This document shows positions 5,873 to 6,888 of a stretch of 6,888 nucleotides of DNA, one piece after another (position 1 is the stretch's first letter; every line of letters starts with the position of its first letter). The position numbers and the translations under genes were made by a program. The DNA is from a bacterium (lineage in GTDB: Bacteria; Fidelibacterota; Marinisomatia; Marinisomatales; JAHJCW01). The notes under the pieces were generated by a model. That model was not told the DNA's origin. It ran no database searches and worked only from the letters and a program-made list of their open reading frames with translations. The stretch spans positions 1 to 6,888 of the forward strand of contig JAUXHY010000070.1 of assembly GCA_030621275.1 (NCBI GenBank), in the 5' to 3' direction.

Positions 5873-6688
5873 GTGTCAATAAAATCAAATCGTTCAATAG
5901 TTAGCACATTAGGTATTCCGGGGATACTGCTTTTCGTATGGTTAGGAGGAATTTGGTTCGCGTTTTTTATGTTAGCCGTAATGGTTTTAGCATTATTTGA
6001 ATATTATCAAATCGCTAAGTTGAAAGAAATACAACCTATCGTTTGGATTGGTTTATTAGCATCGTTCTTTATCGCATATTTTTATTACTATCCAACTAGA
6101 ATTGTACCAATTTACATGTTCTCTATAATTGTTGCATTTATAATGATTGCATTATTTATTGAATTATTCAGTAAAAAACCTAATCCAACCGAGAATTTTA
6201 ATATTACAATTGGTGGGATTTTATATATTCCATTATTAGTAGGAACTCTTATTGGTATACGTAATTTTGATACTGCTAATGCGACCCATTTTACTTTTGC
6301 ACTTTTTATTAGTATTTGGATATGTGATTCAGCGGCGTACATAGGCGGTAAAAAGTTTGGCAAAAAGAAAATTTATCCAAGTGCGAGTCCAAATAAAACA
6401 GTTGTTGGTAGTGTAGCGGGATTAATTTTCTCATTTATAACATACATTGTAATGGATAAAATAGGATTTATTAAATTTGATTTAGATATTACACAAATAA
6501 CTATTTTATCAGTTATTTCAGGTATTTTTGGACAAACCGGTGACTTCGTTGAATCGCTGTTTAAGCGTGATGCGGGTGTAAAAGATTCAGGTGCATTGTT
6601 ATTAGGGCATGGTGGTGTATTAGATAGATTTGACTCACTAATAATTGCCAGTCCACTAGTTTATATTTTTCTAAATATATATTTTTAA
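5873..6688 (+). CDS. cdsA: Phosphatidate cytidylyltransferase CdsA (GTG start)
   Basis: CdsA is the integral membrane enzyme that makes CDP-diacylglycerol from phosphatidic acid and CTP, the branch point to acidic phospholipids and phosphatidylethanolamine. It has 271 residues, typical for the family, with about eight hydrophobic segments (roughly 11-27, 28-46, 55-72, 78-99, 112-129, 139-157, 178-196, 206-222) and a final one at 255-271. Diagnostic regions are CDSAAYIGGKKFGKKK (151-166), SPNKTVVGS (172-180), GQTGDFVESLFKRD (220-233) and KDSGALLLGHGGVLDRFD (237-254), which together form the CDS signature with the metal-binding acidic residues. The position normally occupied by Pro in LIPGHGG or LLPGHGG is Leu244. 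The GTG at 5873 is the only usual start codon after the in-frame stop at 5858-5860, and it has no Shine-Dalgarno sequence. It shares the phosphatidic acid pathway with plsX and the lipid kinase. Confidence 0.94.
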   Translation: MSIKSNRSIVSTLGIPGILLFVWLGGIWFAFFMLAVMVLALFEYYQIAKLKEIQPIVWIGLLASFFIAYFYYYPTRIVPIYMFSIIVAFIMIALFIELFSKKPNPTENFNITIGGILYIPLLVGTLIGIRNFDTANATHFTFALFISIWICDSAAYIGGKKFGKKKIYPSASPNKTVVGSVAGLIFSFITYIVMDKIGFIKFDLDITQITILSVISGIFGQTGDFVESLFKRDAGVKDSGALLLGHGGVLDRFDSLIIASPLVYIFLNIYF

Positions 6689-6690
6689 TT

Positions 6691-6694
6691 AAGG
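6691..6694 (+). promoter_or_regulatory. Ribosome binding site of the glmL-like gene
   Basis: AAGG lies in the 12-base gap after cdsA, 6 bases before the ATG at 6701. It is short but well placed and supports that start. Confidence 0.5.
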
Positions 6695-6700
6695 TAAATA

Positions 6701-6888
6701 ATGGAATTAAAATCAATTTTAGCAACGGATTGCGGAAGTACAACAACTAAGGCAGTTTTAATTGAAAAAGTTGGCGATGAGTATCGGCTTGCGTATAGAG
6801 GTGAAGCTCCAACAACTGTTGAAGCTCCATTTGAGGATGTTACTAAAGGCGTTCTTAACGCCGTTATGGAAGTTGAGGAATTATCCGG
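6701..6888 (+). CDS. GlmL/MutL-like ASKHA-fold ATPase, N-terminal fragment cut by window edge
   Basis: The window ends after 62 full codons. The fragment opens with LATDCGSTTTKAVLI (7-21), the phosphate-1 loop of the actin/Hsp70/sugar-kinase ATPase superfamily. GEAPTTVEAP (34-43), EDVTKGV (45-51) and NAV (53-55) follow. From memory, the combination of DxGSTxTKA with APTTVE and DVT-G-NA fits the GlmL (MutL) family. That family is named for the gene between the two subunits of coenzyme-B12-dependent glutamate mutase and is thought to act as an accessory or reactivating ATPase. Other DxGSTTTK proteins, such as BadF/BcrD-type activators of radical dehydratases, are the main alternative but lack the APTTVE block. 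No mutase gene is visible here. It is not the DNA mismatch repair MutL. It follows cdsA by 12 bases. Confidence 0.75.
   Translation, partial: MELKSILATDCGSTTTKAVLIEKVGDEYRLAYRGEAPTTVEAPFEDVTKGVLNAVMEVEELS

Noticed and set aside
6673..6684. 12-base palindrome AAATATATATTT at the end of cdsA
   Set aside because: It encodes the last residues of CdsA, is all A/T and gives no stable hairpin; chance is likely at this base composition.
1..6888. Mobile element, CRISPR, toxin-antitoxin or defence system
   Set aside because: No transposase, integrase, repeat array, small paired ORFs or nuclease/NTPase defence genes were found; all sizeable coding space is taken by recognisable housekeeping or envelope genes.

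Overview
This window is a dense, single-strand (+) stretch of a visibly A+T-rich bacterial chromosome. It carries seven protein genes and the start of an eighth or, counted by completeness, six complete genes flanked by a 5'-truncated plsX and a 3'-truncated glmL-like gene. Two predicted lipoproteins point to a Gram-negative-type envelope: a TPR protein with a YFNTFYNAK sequence just after its lipobox, and a short RlpA. Weak or absent Shine-Dalgarno sequences at most starts, a class 1B PyrD/PyrK pair and a GlmL-like ATPase are together most compatible with the Ignavibacteria/Chlorobi/Bacteroidota neighbourhood or a related phylum. That placement is an inference; no rRNA or other marker gene is present to fix it.

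Layout. 2-994: plsX, missing roughly its first 27-30 codons. 995-1029: short A+T-rich spacer made of four 7-base units. 1030-2751: TPR lipoprotein resembling BamD/YbgF-type proteins. 2751-3515: pyrK. 3496-4428: pyrD (class 1B). 4421-4876: rlpA-like lipoprotein. 4883-5797: lipid kinase of the diacylglycerol/sphingosine kinase family. 5798-5872: 75-base gap, the largest in the window. 5873-6688: cdsA, with a GTG start. 6701-6888: start of a glmL-like ATPase gene. From 1030 to 5797 adjacent genes overlap by 1, 20 and 8 bases or are 6 bases apart, so this block is very probably one transcription unit with translational coupling. cdsA and the glmL-like gene may be a second unit or simply continue it.

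How the genes fit together. Most of the products serve envelope growth. PlsX makes acyl-phosphate for phosphatidic acid synthesis. CdsA converts phosphatidic acid and CTP to CDP-diacylglycerol. The lipid kinase can supply or recycle phosphorylated lipids. RlpA cleaves peptidoglycan, and the TPR lipoprotein probably works at the outer membrane. PyrK/PyrD make orotate, hence UMP and CTP, the nucleotide that CdsA consumes. This gives a plausible but unproven reason for the pyrimidine genes sitting in an envelope cluster.

I see no mobile element, CRISPR array, tRNA, rRNA or defence system. The content is mostly recognisable housekeeping genes. The more unusual points are the resemblance of the lipid kinase to eukaryotic sphingosine kinases, the mixed gene order, a little-characterised TPR lipoprotein with a repeat and a start-stop codon pair just before its start, and a few substitutions at normally conserved positions in PlsX and CdsA.
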